This document shows positions 1 through 8,534 of a DNA stretch of 64,000 nt, one piece after another; position 1 is the stretch's first letter, and each line of letters starts with the position of its first letter. The stretch lies in contig NZ_CAJXPA010000003.1 of the NCBI RefSeq assembly GCF_913058035.1, positions 16,554 to 80,553 on the forward strand, read 5' to 3'. Source of the stretch: an uncultured Paraglaciecola sp. Its GTDB lineage: Bacteria; Pseudomonadota; Gammaproteobacteria; Enterobacterales; Alteromonadaceae. Below the pieces are notes generated by a model. That model saw nothing but the letters and a program-made list of their open reading frames with translations, was not told the origin of the DNA and searched no databases. The position numbers were made by a program, and so were the translations under genes.

Positions 1-1859
1 TTGTTCGGCGAGCTAGTGCAAGGCAAGTTTGCTTTTGGTTGATAACCAATAAAGCTTATAAATTTTCTGTTAAGTTGTTCAGCCACCAACAACAGATAAC
101 TTGGTTTGATGCTCAGTTAGATGACAAACAGCACTGTCAGATTCAGGTTGGGGTACACGCCTTTGTCAATTTTTTCACGTTAGAGCCCAATATAGACATT
201 TTATGTGGGAGTAGGGTAAGTTACGACATCATCTTGCTAGACAACGATGGCAGTAAAAGTTATTTAGGTAAATTAATACCTTCTTTGCTTTATTTAGGTC
301 AAGCTTATCCTAGTTTTTTGATACGCCGACAAATTAGACAAATGTTACATGGCTCCTGTCGTAAACCTCATCATGATAGTGATGATGGTTTGGTCATTGT
401 TGACCAACAAATTAAGTTAGGACTGTTAGACCAAATTGAGCCGCCTGACCTACTAATGATGTCAGGAGATCAGGTTTATACAGATGATGTTGCTGGGCCA
501 ACTCTCGTCGCGATTAAACAAACTATTGATAGTTTGGGTTTGTTCCATGAAGAGCTAGAAGGGTCAACTATAAGCAATAGCAAAGAGATATTTGAACACA
601 CACACTGTTTTTATCAACGCCCCGAATTACTCCCGGATGACCCAAGTACAACCAATACCTACAGTCAATTTTTTGCTGGTAAACGTAAGCCTATTTTTAC
701 TTCAGTCAATGCCAGTAACCACTTAATATCGCTTGCTGAAGTCATGGCTATGTATATTCTCACTTGGTCGCCTGAAATGTGGCGACGAGTCAATATCAGT
801 GATGAGGCCATCCCCGAACTTTTTAAGCAAAAGTTTGCCGAAGAACAAACAATTATTGAGAATTTTGTTGCCGGTTTAGACAAGGTTAGGAGGGCGCTAG
901 CCCATGTACGTGTCTACATGATCTTCGATGATCATGATATTACTGATGACTGGAACTTAACCCGTGGTTGGGAGGATGCGGTATACGGTAACTTATTTGC
1001 CAAACGTATAGTAGGCAATGCATTAGTAGGATATTGGTTGTGTCAAGGCTGGGGTAATGACCCCGATAAGTTAAAACCGTTATTTGAGTCTTGTCGTGCG
1101 TTTTTTACTGAAAAGGGTGTTATTCAACATGATATGCTCGTTCAAAATTTGCTTGATTGGGAACATTGGCACTACTGCCTAGAAACGTCACCTAAGCTGG
1201 TGGTATTGGATACACGAACCCAGCGTTGGCGTTCTGAGTCGAGTTTAAGTAAACCTTCAGGTTTGATGGACTGGGAAGCCTTGTGTGAATTGCAGCAAGA
1301 GCTAATTGGTCAAGAGGCTGTAATTATGGTTTCGGCTGCACCTATTTTTGGTGTAAAGCTAATAGAAACGATACAACGCATTTTTACTTTTTTTGGAGGA
1401 GCACTAACCGTAGATGCAGAAAATTGGATGGCACATAAAGGCACGGCAAGTGTGATGCTGAATATTTTTCGAAACCGTAAAACACCACCAAATTTTGTGA
1501 TCCTGTCTGGTGATGTGCATTATTCATTTGTGTATGACATTACCCTGAGATTCAGACATAACAGCCCCAATATTACCCAGATAACCAGTAGCGGCATCAA
1601 AAACGAGTTTCCTGATAAGCTACTAAAGTGGTTCGACAGACTTAATCGTATTCTATATAGCAAATATTCGCCGCTAAACTGGTTTACTCAGAGACGAAAC
1701 ATGCTAGTTAGGCACCGCAAGCCGAATGCTCACAAATTAGCCACACTTTCAAACGGATCTGGAATAGGGTTACTCAAGATAGACCAAGCTTGCAGTAAAG
1801 TTGAGGCACAGCAACTGTGTACCTCAGGTAAAGTTGTCACTTTTATTAAAAAGGAATAA
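1..1859 (+). CDS. PhoD-like alkaline phosphatase/phosphodiesterase (5' end outside window)
   Basis: Metallophosphoesterase of the PhoD-like family, predicted to hydrolyse phosphate mono- or diesters with bound metal ions. Counting from the TTG at 39, HGSCRKPH lies near residue 104, SGDQVYTDD near 142, FDDHDITDDWN in the middle and LSGDVHYSF near residue 490; these are the family's metal-ligand blocks. The frame is open to the left edge, and the codons before base 39 read RRASARQVCFW, which continues smoothly into LITNKAYKF and resembles the usual start of such proteins. The gene is therefore probably truncated by the window rather than starting at TTG 39. No signal peptide can be judged. It ends 14 bp from the end of convergent hemE. 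Family assignment is good; substrate unknown. Confidence 0.85.
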   Translation, partial: VRRASARQVCFWLITNKAYKFSVKLFSHQQQITWFDAQLDDKQHCQIQVGVHAFVNFFTLEPNIDILCGSRVSYDIILLDNDGSKSYLGKLIPSLLYLGQAYPSFLIRRQIRQMLHGSCRKPHHDSDDGLVIVDQQIKLGLLDQIEPPDLLMMSGDQVYTDDVAGPTLVAIKQTIDSLGLFHEELEGSTISNSKEIFEHTHCFYQRPELLPDDPSTTNTYSQFFAGKRKPIFTSVNASNHLISLAEVMAMYILTWSPEMWRRVNISDEAIPELFKQKFAEEQTIIENFVAGLDKVRRALAHVRVYMIFDDHDITDDWNLTRGWEDAVYGNLFAKRIVGNALVGYWLCQGWGNDPDKLKPLFESCRAFFTEKGVIQHDMLVQNLLDWEHWHYCLETSPKLVVLDTRTQRWRSESSLSKPSGLMDWEALCELQQELIGQEAVIMVSAAPIFGVKLIETIQRIFTFFGGALTVDAENWMAHKGTASVMLNIFRNRKTPPNFVILSGDVHYSFVYDITLRFRHNSPNITQITSSGIKNEFPDKLLKWFDRLNRILYSKYSPLNWFTQRRNMLVRHRKPNAHKLATLSNGSGIGLLKIDQACSKVEAQQLCTSGKVVTFIKKE

Positions 1860-1873
1860 GTATTTATCACTGG

Positions 1874-2938
1874 TTATTGGTGAAAAGGTTTACTCAATTT
1901 ATGTACTGCATCAATAAAGATTTTGGCATTTTCCGGTGGAACATCTAAATGTATGCCATGGCCAAGGTTAAACACATGACCATCACCCTTCCCAAAACCA
2001 TCTAATATAAGCTGCACTTCTTGTTCAATTCGTGCGGCTGGTGCATACAGCATAGATGGGTCCATATTACCTTGTAATGCAACACTGTCACCAATTCGTG
2101 CCTTTGCATCAGCCATATCCACTGTCCAATCCAAGCCTACAGCGTCACATCCCGTTGCGGCGATAGATTCTAACCATAGACCAGCATTTTTAGTAAACAA
2201 TGTGACAGGTACTTTCCGTCCATCATTTTCGCGGGTAAGACCATCGACAATTTTGTGCATATATTGCAGAGAAAATTCTTGGTAATCGCGACCTGATAAC
2301 ACACCGCCCCATGTATCAAATACCATGACTGACTGAGCGCCGGCGGCAATTTGCGCGTTGAGATACAAAATAACGGAATCAGCCAACTTATCGAGTAGAA
2401 GGTGCAAGGCTTGTGGTTCACTAAAAGCCATTTTTTTTATTTTAGTGAAAGCCTTACTTGAGCCTCCTTCAATCATATAAGTAGCTAACGTCCAAGGACT
2501 CCCAGAAAAACCTATTAAAGGCACCGTACCATTTAAGTTTTTACGAACGGTACGAACGGCATTCATTACGTAACCCAGCTCTACTTCAGGATCTAATATT
2601 GGCAATTTTTGAATATCAGCCATACACGTTAATGGACGTTCGAACTTTGGGCCTTCTCCCGTCTCAAAATAAAGGCCTAGCCCCATAGCATCGGGGATGG
2701 TCAAAATATCAGAGAACAATATGGCAGCGTCTAGATCAAATCTGCGGAGTGGTTGAAGTGTCACTTCACAGGCTAATTCAGCATTTTTGCACAGCGACAT
2801 AAAATCGCCAGCCACTGCTCTAGTGGCTTTGTATTCAGGTAGGTATCGACCAGCTTGGCGCATCATCCATACCGGAGTAATGTCAACGGGTTGGCGTAAC
2901 AATGCCCGTAAATATCGATCGTTTTGCAATGGCTGCAT
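1874..2938 (-). CDS. hemE: Uroporphyrinogen decarboxylase
   Basis: Cytoplasmic enzyme of haem biosynthesis that decarboxylates the four acetate side chains of uroporphyrinogen III to give coproporphyrinogen III. The N-terminal block [19 protein letters not shown] is the family signature with the substrate-binding arginines, and the [17 protein letters not shown] and FNLGHGI blocks are also present. With the ATG at 2938 the protein is 354 residues, the same as E. coli HemE. A longer frame begins at a TTG at 2950, but that extension contains the GAGGAAA Shine-Dalgarno sequence, so 2938 is the better start. It is a single gene convergent with the PhoD-like gene. Confidence 0.97.
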   Translation of the reverse strand: MQPLQNDRYLRALLRQPVDITPVWMMRQAGRYLPEYKATRAVAGDFMSLCKNAELACEVTLQPLRRFDLDAAILFSDILTIPDAMGLGLYFETGEGPKFERPLTCMADIQKLPILDPEVELGYVMNAVRTVRKNLNGTVPLIGFSGSPWTLATYMIEGGSSKAFTKIKKMAFSEPQALHLLLDKLADSVILYLNAQIAAGAQSVMVFDTWGGVLSGRDYQEFSLQYMHKIVDGLTRENDGRKVPVTLFTKNAGLWLESIAATGCDAVGLDWTVDMADAKARIGDSVALQGNMDPSMLYAPAARIEQEVQLILDGFGKGDGHVFNLGHGIHLDVPPENAKIFIDAVHKLSKPFHQ

Positions 2939-3144
2939 TGATTTCCTCAAATTAGAATAAGCTTGCTCGAAATTAAGCCTAATGGCTCAAAGATATGTAT
3001 TGTATCGATTTTGTGCATTGAAAAAAGCATAAATTAGACTATGTTTAGCAAGAATTTGCATATTAAGAGTTTTTTTCTACTAAGACTCCGACGCAAAAAC
3101 AACTATAAATAAGAAATCCGTTGATGGCAGTATGTTACTAAAAT

Positions 3145-3167
3145 ATTCAAACCCCAGTGCGTGGGGT
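3145..3167 (-). terminator. Probable terminator of nudC
   Basis: A GC-rich hairpin, ACCCCA-GTGCG-TGGGGT at 3151-3167, lies 22 bases beyond the nudC stop. Read on the minus strand it is followed by TTTGAATATTTT, a broken T-tract, so it is a weak but plausible intrinsic terminator. The rest of 2951-3188 holds the hemE upstream region and no gene that I can see. Confidence 0.4.
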
Positions 3168-3188
3168 CTGGTATGTGCTGAACTTGCT

Positions 3189-4031
3189 TTATGAATGGCT
3201 AGGTATAGTTATATTTTTCTGTTGTTTTATCTCTTCAATAGTATGCTGAATAAGTTGTCCGGCGATGGATAACTTAGGTGGAATATTGGGTAACTTGTCC
3301 GGATCAAACCAATATGCCTCTAGTATTTCTTTGCCATCTACTTCTATCTCCCCAGAGTCAAAGTCTGCTAAGAAACCAACCATTAATGAGTGTGGAAAAG
3401 GCCAAGGTTGGCTAGAAAAATAGCGTAGGTTTTTAACTGTTATGCCTACTTCTTCGAAAACCTCTCTATGCACAGCCTGTTCAAGTTTTTCACCACTTTC
3501 TACAAAGCCTGCTAAGGTCGAGAACATTTGCCGCGATCGTTGCGGTTTTCCCTGTGCAAGCAGTATTTTTCCTTCATGACGAATCGACACAATAATACAA
3601 GGGGAAATTCTAGGATAACAACGATGTTGACAACGCGAACACTGCACAGCCATTTCCCAGTTAATTTGCTGCATAGCGGTGCCACATTGACCACAAAACC
3701 TATGTGTACGCATGAATAATGCTACCTGCCATGCTCTAGAAGCAATACCGAAAAAACTAGTTTCACTTTGCATTAACAAAGCACGCATACTGATAAAGCT
3801 AAGATTATTTTGCTCAATATGTTCGTTACCCATATCGATTAAAAAACAAGGAAGGTCACCATGGCTACCTATTCTAACAATTTGTTCCTGGTAGGCATGA
3901 GCAAAATTGAGTGCACCCCATGTAGTTATCAAAAGTCCTGAACTTTCAGAGGATTGAAAAACCTTTTCACCACTAAAGATTAACCAAATAGCTCTTGTTT
4001 CAGCGGTTATCAATATATTCTGTTCAATCAT
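3189..4031 (-). CDS. nudC: NADH pyrophosphatase / NAD-cap RNA decapping Nudix hydrolase
   Basis: Nudix hydrolase that cleaves NADH to NMNH and AMP and, in E. coli, removes NAD caps from RNA. An N-terminal domain is followed by a zinc-binding four-cysteine segment (CGQCG then CSRCQ) near residues 114-135. The Nudix box reads GFVESGEKLEQAVHREVFEE with EVGI, and then comes SQPWPFPHS, the motif that separates NudC from other Nudix enzymes. Length is 280 residues against 257 in E. coli, with the extra at the N-terminus. The ATG at 4031 has no strong ribosome site. It is transcribed away from zur, with a 200 bp AT-rich gap between the two starts. Confidence 0.93.
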   Translation of the reverse strand: MIEQNILITAETRAIWLIFSGEKVFQSSESSGLLITTWGALNFAHAYQEQIVRIGSHGDLPCFLIDMGNEHIEQNNLSFISMRALLMQSETSFFGIASRAWQVALFMRTHRFCGQCGTAMQQINWEMAVQCSRCQHRCYPRISPCIIVSIRHEGKILLAQGKPQRSRQMFSTLAGFVESGEKLEQAVHREVFEEVGITVKNLRYFSSQPWPFPHSLMVGFLADFDSGEIEVDGKEILEAYWFDPDKLPNIPPKLSIAGQLIQHTIEEIKQQKNITIPSHS

Positions 4032-4190
4032 ATATTTTGTTCAACCATATAGTTACCAAAAATCAAATATTTAACTTAATTTAACACAGTAAAAAGTCAC
4101 ATAAAAATATACTTTAATAAGAGTATTCCATCATTAATAATGACTAGTGTAAAAGTACGAGGCTAATAATAAATGGTTAAGATACCTATA

Positions 4191-4210
4191 TAGATTAGTG
4201 CTATAATCTA
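4191..4210 (+). promoter_or_regulatory. Dyad overlapping the likely -10 box of zur
   Basis: TAGATTA-N6-TAATCTA (arms 4191-4197 and 4204-4210) overlaps a TATAAT at 4202-4207, 24 bp before the GTG start of zur. A perfect 7 bp inverted repeat across a -10 box suggests an operator. Autoregulation by Zur is an inference; I did not match it to a known Zur box. Confidence 0.35.
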
Positions 4211-4233
4211 GAGTTTATGTTGAAGGAATAAAT

Positions 4234-4683
4234 GTGACTGATACTGACCAACAACCTATCGTAGCTCAAGTATACAAAGCAAGGCAATTTTGTGAAGACA
4301 AAGGTGCTAGGTTCACTTTACTGAGGGAAAAGGTTTATGCGCTTTTACTCGAAAAACAAAGTGCTGTAGGCGCCTATGAGCTCTTAGACGCTCTCAAGCT
4401 AACAGAGTCGAGTGCAAAACCTGCAACCGTGTACAGAACTCTAGACTTCCTCTTAGAGTTTGGTCTAATACATAAAATAGAATCCACTAATGCATTTGTC
4501 GCTTGCCATCACTTTGATTGCACTCATCCAGTCCAATTCTTGATTTGTGATACCTGTGGTGACGTGAAGGAAATTCAATCTGAAGGATTAAAAGATACGT
4601 TAGATAAACAAGCCCAAACAGTGGGATTTAGTGTGGTAAAACAAACAATTGAGGCTCATGGTACATGTGTTATTTGCCAATAG
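4234..4683 (+). CDS. zur: Fur-family zinc-responsive transcriptional repressor
   Basis: Fur superfamily repressor, most like Zur, which shuts off zinc uptake genes when zinc is replete. The N-terminal winged-helix region includes the KPATVYRTLDFLLEFGLIHK recognition segment near residues 69-88. The C-terminal dimerisation domain keeps two CxxC pairs, CDTC near residue 108 and CVIC at the extreme C-terminus, the structural zinc site of Zur-type proteins. HHFDCTH supplies further ligands. The start is GTG, preceded by AAGGA. It lies 30 bp before the CheX-like gene with no terminator between them. Zur rather than Fur is supported by the opening segment AQVYKARQFCEDKGARFT and the terminal CVICQ; confidence in the subfamily is fairly high. 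Confidence 0.85.
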   Translation: MTDTDQQPIVAQVYKARQFCEDKGARFTLLREKVYALLLEKQSAVGAYELLDALKLTESSAKPATVYRTLDFLLEFGLIHKIESTNAFVACHHFDCTHPVQFLICDTCGDVKEIQSEGLKDTLDKQAQTVGFSVVKQTIEAHGTCVICQ

Positions 4684-4713
4684 ACCAATTTCAATGAAGG
4701 AAAAACTAAACTA

Positions 4714-5178
4714 ATGAATGCAGATTTTATTAACCCTTTTATTGCTGCCTTGATCAATGTATTGCAAACGATGGCGCAAACTGAATTAGTTCCAGGTAAA
4801 CCCAAAAAGAAGAGCGATAATCAAGCTAAGGGCGATATCTCTGGTTTAATAGGTATGGTGGGCGATAAAATTCAAGGTTCTATGTCTATTTCTTTTGACG
4901 AAGGCTTAGTGTTAGAAATAATGGACAAAATGTTGGGTGAAAAACCAGATACTATTGATTCCGATGTACAAGATATGGTGGGAGAAATCACCAACATGAT
5001 ATGCGGAGGAGCTAAAAATGAACTTGATCAAAAAGGATATGATTTTGGTATGGCTACTCCTGTAGTTGTTTCAGGAAAAAATCATACGATTAATCACCAG
5101 GTCGATGGGAAAAAAATGGTGATGCCGTTTTCACATGCGTCGGGCAACCTATACCTAGAAATGTGTTTCAACAAGTAA
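4714..5178 (+). CDS. CheX-like chemotaxis phosphatase
   Basis: CheC/CheX-type domain protein of 154 residues. In known members this fold dephosphorylates CheY~P. The diagnostic helix GEITNMICGGAKNEL near residues 90-104 carries the E-x2-N pair that forms the CheX active site. A short linker rich in lysine (PKKKS) precedes a GDISGLIGMVGDKIQGSM strand segment. The Shine-Dalgarno sequence is GAAGGAAAAAC. It follows zur closely but has no functional link I can see; no chemotaxis operon is in the window, so it is an orphan CheX. The target response regulator is unknown. Confidence 0.75.
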   Translation: MNADFINPFIAALINVLQTMAQTELVPGKPKKKSDNQAKGDISGLIGMVGDKIQGSMSISFDEGLVLEIMDKMLGEKPDTIDSDVQDMVGEITNMICGGAKNELDQKGYDFGMATPVVVSGKNHTINHQVDGKKMVMPFSHASGNLYLEMCFNK

Positions 5179-5863
5179 TACGAGCATTCACACATTAAAC
5201 CGCAATAGACAAGTGCCATAGTCCCCTAATGAATTGGATGTTTCTAACGACTGAGAAAACAATTGTTCAGCTTAAGGGAGCGATAGTAGAAGATAGGCTT
5301 ACCAAAATTATATGAGCATTCTCGCATAAATTTGACCTATAACAAAAAAATTTACTATGACAATAATGTCCCCTAATCCAAATTTAATTCAGCGGTTAGA
5401 TAACATCATGACCTCTCCTTTTTTTTATAAATGCTTCAGGTTTACAAGTGCGAATAGAAATAATCCGTGGGAGATATTAAATAAAACTTTAAAAGGTCTT
5501 TTAATGAATACACTTTTTAAAATAATTTTTTAATTTGGCTTAAATTGTTTCTTTAAAGCAACACAAGTGTATGATGTTGTTCATTAGTAGTCAGTATCAC
5601 GGGAGTATTTGATAGATCGGGATATTTAAAAGGTAGCTTTCTCAGCAAGCTAGTTTTTCCTCACCCTAGGCGTCGCTTAAGTCTTTGAACGCATTAAAAG
5701 TAGGCTGGATTAACGTCAAATTAAAGCAAAAGAGTCAATTTAGTTGTGAATTTTTGAAGAAGTAAAGTCTAGCTTGTGTGGCGCAGTTAATTAAAGCTTG
5801 TATATATTTAAAACACAATTGTGTAGCAAACAAATTTAAAATAAAGATGAAGGATGAATTAAA
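5179..5863. other. 685 bp gap before the ompA-like gene, with a degenerate direct repeat
   Basis: No convincing gene. Two similar segments occur: GAGCATTC at 5182 followed by GTCCCCTAAT at 5221, and GAGCATTC at 5314 followed by GTCCCCTAAT at 5368, so the pair of motifs is repeated about 130-150 bp apart. The second GTCCCCTAAT is the start of a small open frame, 5366-5533. The last 100 bp are very AT-rich and presumably hold the promoter of the ompA-like gene. Confidence 0.4.
5366..5533 (+). CDS. Possible 55-residue ORF, unrecognised
   Basis: An ATG-TAA frame of 55 codons between the CheX-like gene and the ompA-like gene. It starts MSPNPNLIQRLDNIM and ends in a hydrophobic stretch, GLLMNTLFKIIF. 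No Shine-Dalgarno sequence is visible before the ATG, and base composition is like the surrounding non-coding DNA. It may be chance; listed because it is the only open frame of note in a long gap. Confidence 0.15.
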   Translation: MSPNPNLIQRLDNIMTSPFFYKCFRFTSANRNNPWEILNKTLKGLLMNTLFKIIF

Positions 5864-6985
5864 TTGAATAAAATATTAATTTGTAGTGCGGTAGCCGCCG
5901 CTCTAAGTGCTAACGCACAAGCAGAAAAACACAACAAAGATAATGAAAAGTGGGTTGCTGGTTTTGTTGAATATTACTCAACTGATAAAGCCGAGACTGG
6001 GCTCCCTAACTTTTTAGACAATGGTTATGGAGCAGGTGCTGAGTATGGATTTAAATTTACTCCAGGATGGGCTATTAGACTAGAAATTTCTAAATTAGAT
6101 ATTGATGCATCTCCTTCAGATGAGTCAGGGAGTCGATTTGGTGTTGATGCTCTATATTTTATGCCCAATGATTTGTTTTATACTTTCGGTGGTTTAAAAT
6201 TTACTGAAATTAATGAAACTGATCTAATGGCTAATATTGGCTTAGGTAAACATTGGGATTTAGGTAACAGCTTAAAAATCATTACTGAAGTTGCTGCTTA
6301 TCAGACTCTAGACAGTGGCGATAGTAACACTCATTTTGGATACAAACTGGGTCTTGCATATGCATTTGGTGGTTCCACCGTTCAGGCTATTCATAGAGAC
6401 GGAGATAATGATGGTGTTATGGATGAGCAAGATAAATGTCTGTTTACACCTGCAGGTATCAAAGTGGATGTATCTGGTTGTGAGCTGCCTCAAGTTACAG
6501 TTAAGGTAAAGGATCAAGACCAAGACCAAGACAACGTGCTGGATGAGCAGGATAAATGCTCGGATACGCCGATATTAGATAAAGTAGATGCTGATGGTTG
6601 TAGCCTGTTTACTCAAGAGCAGTATTCAACAAACCTTAAAGTTTTATTTGCCAACAATAGTTCTACGATTAGAAACCCTGATAGCAGTCAGTTTCAAGAG
6701 TTTTCTGACTTCATGAGTCGATTCCCATCTACCGACGCGGTAGTAGAAGGACATTCTTCTGCTATTGGTGAATATGCTTACAATATGTGGTTATCACAGG
6801 CTCGAGCAGATGCAGTCCGAACTCTGTTAATTAATGAGTATGGTATTTCTGAGGTGCGTTTAACCGCAAAAGGCCTTGGTGAATCTCAATTATTAGATAA
6901 TTCTAATACTGCTGCAGCAAATATGGTTAATCGTCGCACAGTTGTAACAGTAAAAGCCACAACTCGAGAAAAAGTAGCAAGATAG
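5864..6985 (+). CDS. OmpA-family outer membrane porin with calcium-binding repeats
   Basis: Three-part outer membrane protein of 373 residues. A signal peptide (MNKILICSAVAAALSANAQA) is followed by a beta-barrel of about 150 residues. Two thrombospondin-3-like Asp-rich repeats come next (DGDNDGVMDEQDKC and DQDQDNVLDEQDKC, each ending in a GC), then a C-terminal OmpA/MotB peptidoglycan-binding domain with the VEGHSS and NRRTVV blocks. It probably anchors the outer membrane to peptidoglycan. The start is TTG, 8 bp after GAAGGATG; a 6-codon ATG mini-frame overlaps this start and could modulate translation. A strong bidirectional terminator follows. Confidence 0.9.
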   Translation: MNKILICSAVAAALSANAQAEKHNKDNEKWVAGFVEYYSTDKAETGLPNFLDNGYGAGAEYGFKFTPGWAIRLEISKLDIDASPSDESGSRFGVDALYFMPNDLFYTFGGLKFTEINETDLMANIGLGKHWDLGNSLKIITEVAAYQTLDSGDSNTHFGYKLGLAYAFGGSTVQAIHRDGDNDGVMDEQDKCLFTPAGIKVDVSGCELPQVTVKVKDQDQDQDNVLDEQDKCSDTPILDKVDADGCSLFTQEQYSTNLKVLFANNSSTIRNPDSSQFQEFSDFMSRFPSTDAVVEGHSSAIGEYAYNMWLSQARADAVRTLLINEYGISEVRLTAKGLGESQLLDNSNTAAANMVNRRTVVTVKATTREKVAR

Positions 6986-6998
6986 GCAAATGTTATAT

Positions 6999-7034
6999 TA
7001 AAAAAAAGAGATGCAACTGCATCTCTTTTTTTGT
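6999..7034. terminator. Bidirectional terminator between the ompA-like gene and dnaB
   Basis: AGAGATGC-AACT-GCATCTCT (arms 7007-7014 and 7019-7026) is flanked by an A-run on the left and a T-run on the right. It can therefore terminate both the ompA-like gene (+) and dnaB (-), which converge here. Confidence 0.9.
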
Positions 7035-7050
7035 TAAAAATTAGCGGTCA

Positions 7051-8448
7051 TTAGTATTTATCTTCTACCGCAGGTCCAGAATAATTGTCGAAGCGAGAAA
7101 ACTGGCCCTGGAATGTCAACCGCGATGTTCCAATGGGACCGTTACGCTGTTTACCGATAATAATTTCAGCTACACCTTGGTCAGTACTTTGTTCGTTATA
7201 AACTTCATCTCGATAGATAAACATAATTAAATCAGCATCTTGCTCAATGGATCCTGATTCACGTAAGTCCGAGTTGATGGGACGCTTATCACTTCGCTGC
7301 TCAAGGCTACGGTTTAATTGTGATAATGCCACCACAGGGACTTCAAGTTCTTTCGCCAGTGATTTAAGCGAGCGTGAAATCTCTGCAATTTCTAAAGTAC
7401 GATTATCACTTAACCCAGGTACCTGCATTAATTGTAAATAATCAATCATGATCAGACTAATCCCGCCCTTTTCGCGAGCTAATTTTCTTGCTCGAGTGCG
7501 AACATCCATGGGGGTCAGGCCAGAAGAATCATCAATATATAGATTATCCTTATCCTTTAACATAGCCATAGTATTAGACATTCTTGCCCAGTCTTCATCA
7601 TCTAATTGAGCAGTACGAATTTTAGTTTGGTCGACTCGGCTGAGCGATGCCAACATTCTCATCATAATCTGTTCAGAGGGCATTTCTAAGCTGAATACCA
7701 GTACTGGCTTCTCTTCGAGTAACATAGCATTTTCGCATAAGTTCATAGCAAAGGTAGTCTTGCCCATTGAGGGCCTTGCCGCAACAATGATTAAATCTGA
7801 AGGTTGCAGACCACTAGTTTTTTTATCTAGGTCAGTGTATCCGGTGGATACCCCTGTGACTTCCTTATTGCTTTTGACTAATATTTCTAAACGGTCAATG
7901 GTTTTCGTTAACACCGCCTCGACATTTTTTGGACCTTCGTCTTTACCGGTGCGTTTTTCTGCAATCTCGAAAACTTTACTCTCGGCCATATCGAGAATTT
8001 CACCGCTGTTACGACCTTCAGGATTATATCCAGTATCAGCAATCACATGGGCAACGCCAATCAACTCACGGATCACCGCTCGTTCTTTAATTATTTGTGC
8101 ATAAGCGGACACATTGGCTGAGCTTGGCGTGTTTTTGGCTAGTTCACCCAAATAAGCAAAACCCCCAGCGGCCTCTAATTCATCCATACCTTCTAAATCT
8201 TCAGAAACAGTAATCAAGTCAATAGGATGACTTTTAGTCAAGAGACGAACAATTGCACGGAAAATGATTTGATGTGAACGGTTATAAAAATCTGTCTCTA
8301 CCACGATTTCTGCTACTTTATCCCATGAATCAGGAGCAATAAGCATACTACCCAAGACGGATTGCTCAGCTTCGATAGAATGAGGTGGGACCTTTAGTTT
8401 TTCGACTTTAGGGTCTGAATTTTTTTGCGGAACAGCTTTAACAGGCAT
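7051..8448 (-). CDS. dnaB: Replicative DNA helicase
   Basis: Hexameric 5'-3' helicase at the replication fork. The N-terminal domain opens with PPHSIEAEQSVLGSML, followed by the linker and a RecA-like motor with Walker A ARPSMGKTTFAMN, Walker B LIMIDYLQLM and the QLNRSLEQR block. The frame extends to a TTG at 8475, but the ATG at 8448 (MPVKAVPQ) gives 465 residues, close to the 471 of E. coli. No intein is present. recQ lies upstream on the same strand, 86 bp away; rpsR/rplI, often near dnaB in this group, are not in the window. Confidence 0.96.
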   Translation of the reverse strand: MPVKAVPQKNSDPKVEKLKVPPHSIEAEQSVLGSMLIAPDSWDKVAEIVVETDFYNRSHQIIFRAIVRLLTKSHPIDLITVSEDLEGMDELEAAGGFAYLGELAKNTPSSANVSAYAQIIKERAVIRELIGVAHVIADTGYNPEGRNSGEILDMAESKVFEIAEKRTGKDEGPKNVEAVLTKTIDRLEILVKSNKEVTGVSTGYTDLDKKTSGLQPSDLIIVAARPSMGKTTFAMNLCENAMLLEEKPVLVFSLEMPSEQIMMRMLASLSRVDQTKIRTAQLDDEDWARMSNTMAMLKDKDNLYIDDSSGLTPMDVRTRARKLAREKGGISLIMIDYLQLMQVPGLSDNRTLEIAEISRSLKSLAKELEVPVVALSQLNRSLEQRSDKRPINSDLRESGSIEQDADLIMFIYRDEVYNEQSTDQGVAEIIIGKQRNGPIGTSRLTFQGQFSRFDNYSGPAVEDKY

Positions 8449-8534
8449 CGATTTAATCAGCTCAAAAAGGGTCAATCAGTATGCGCTAAAGATCCCTAAA
8501 AAGTAAACCTGCGAAACATTAGATCTTAAACGAT

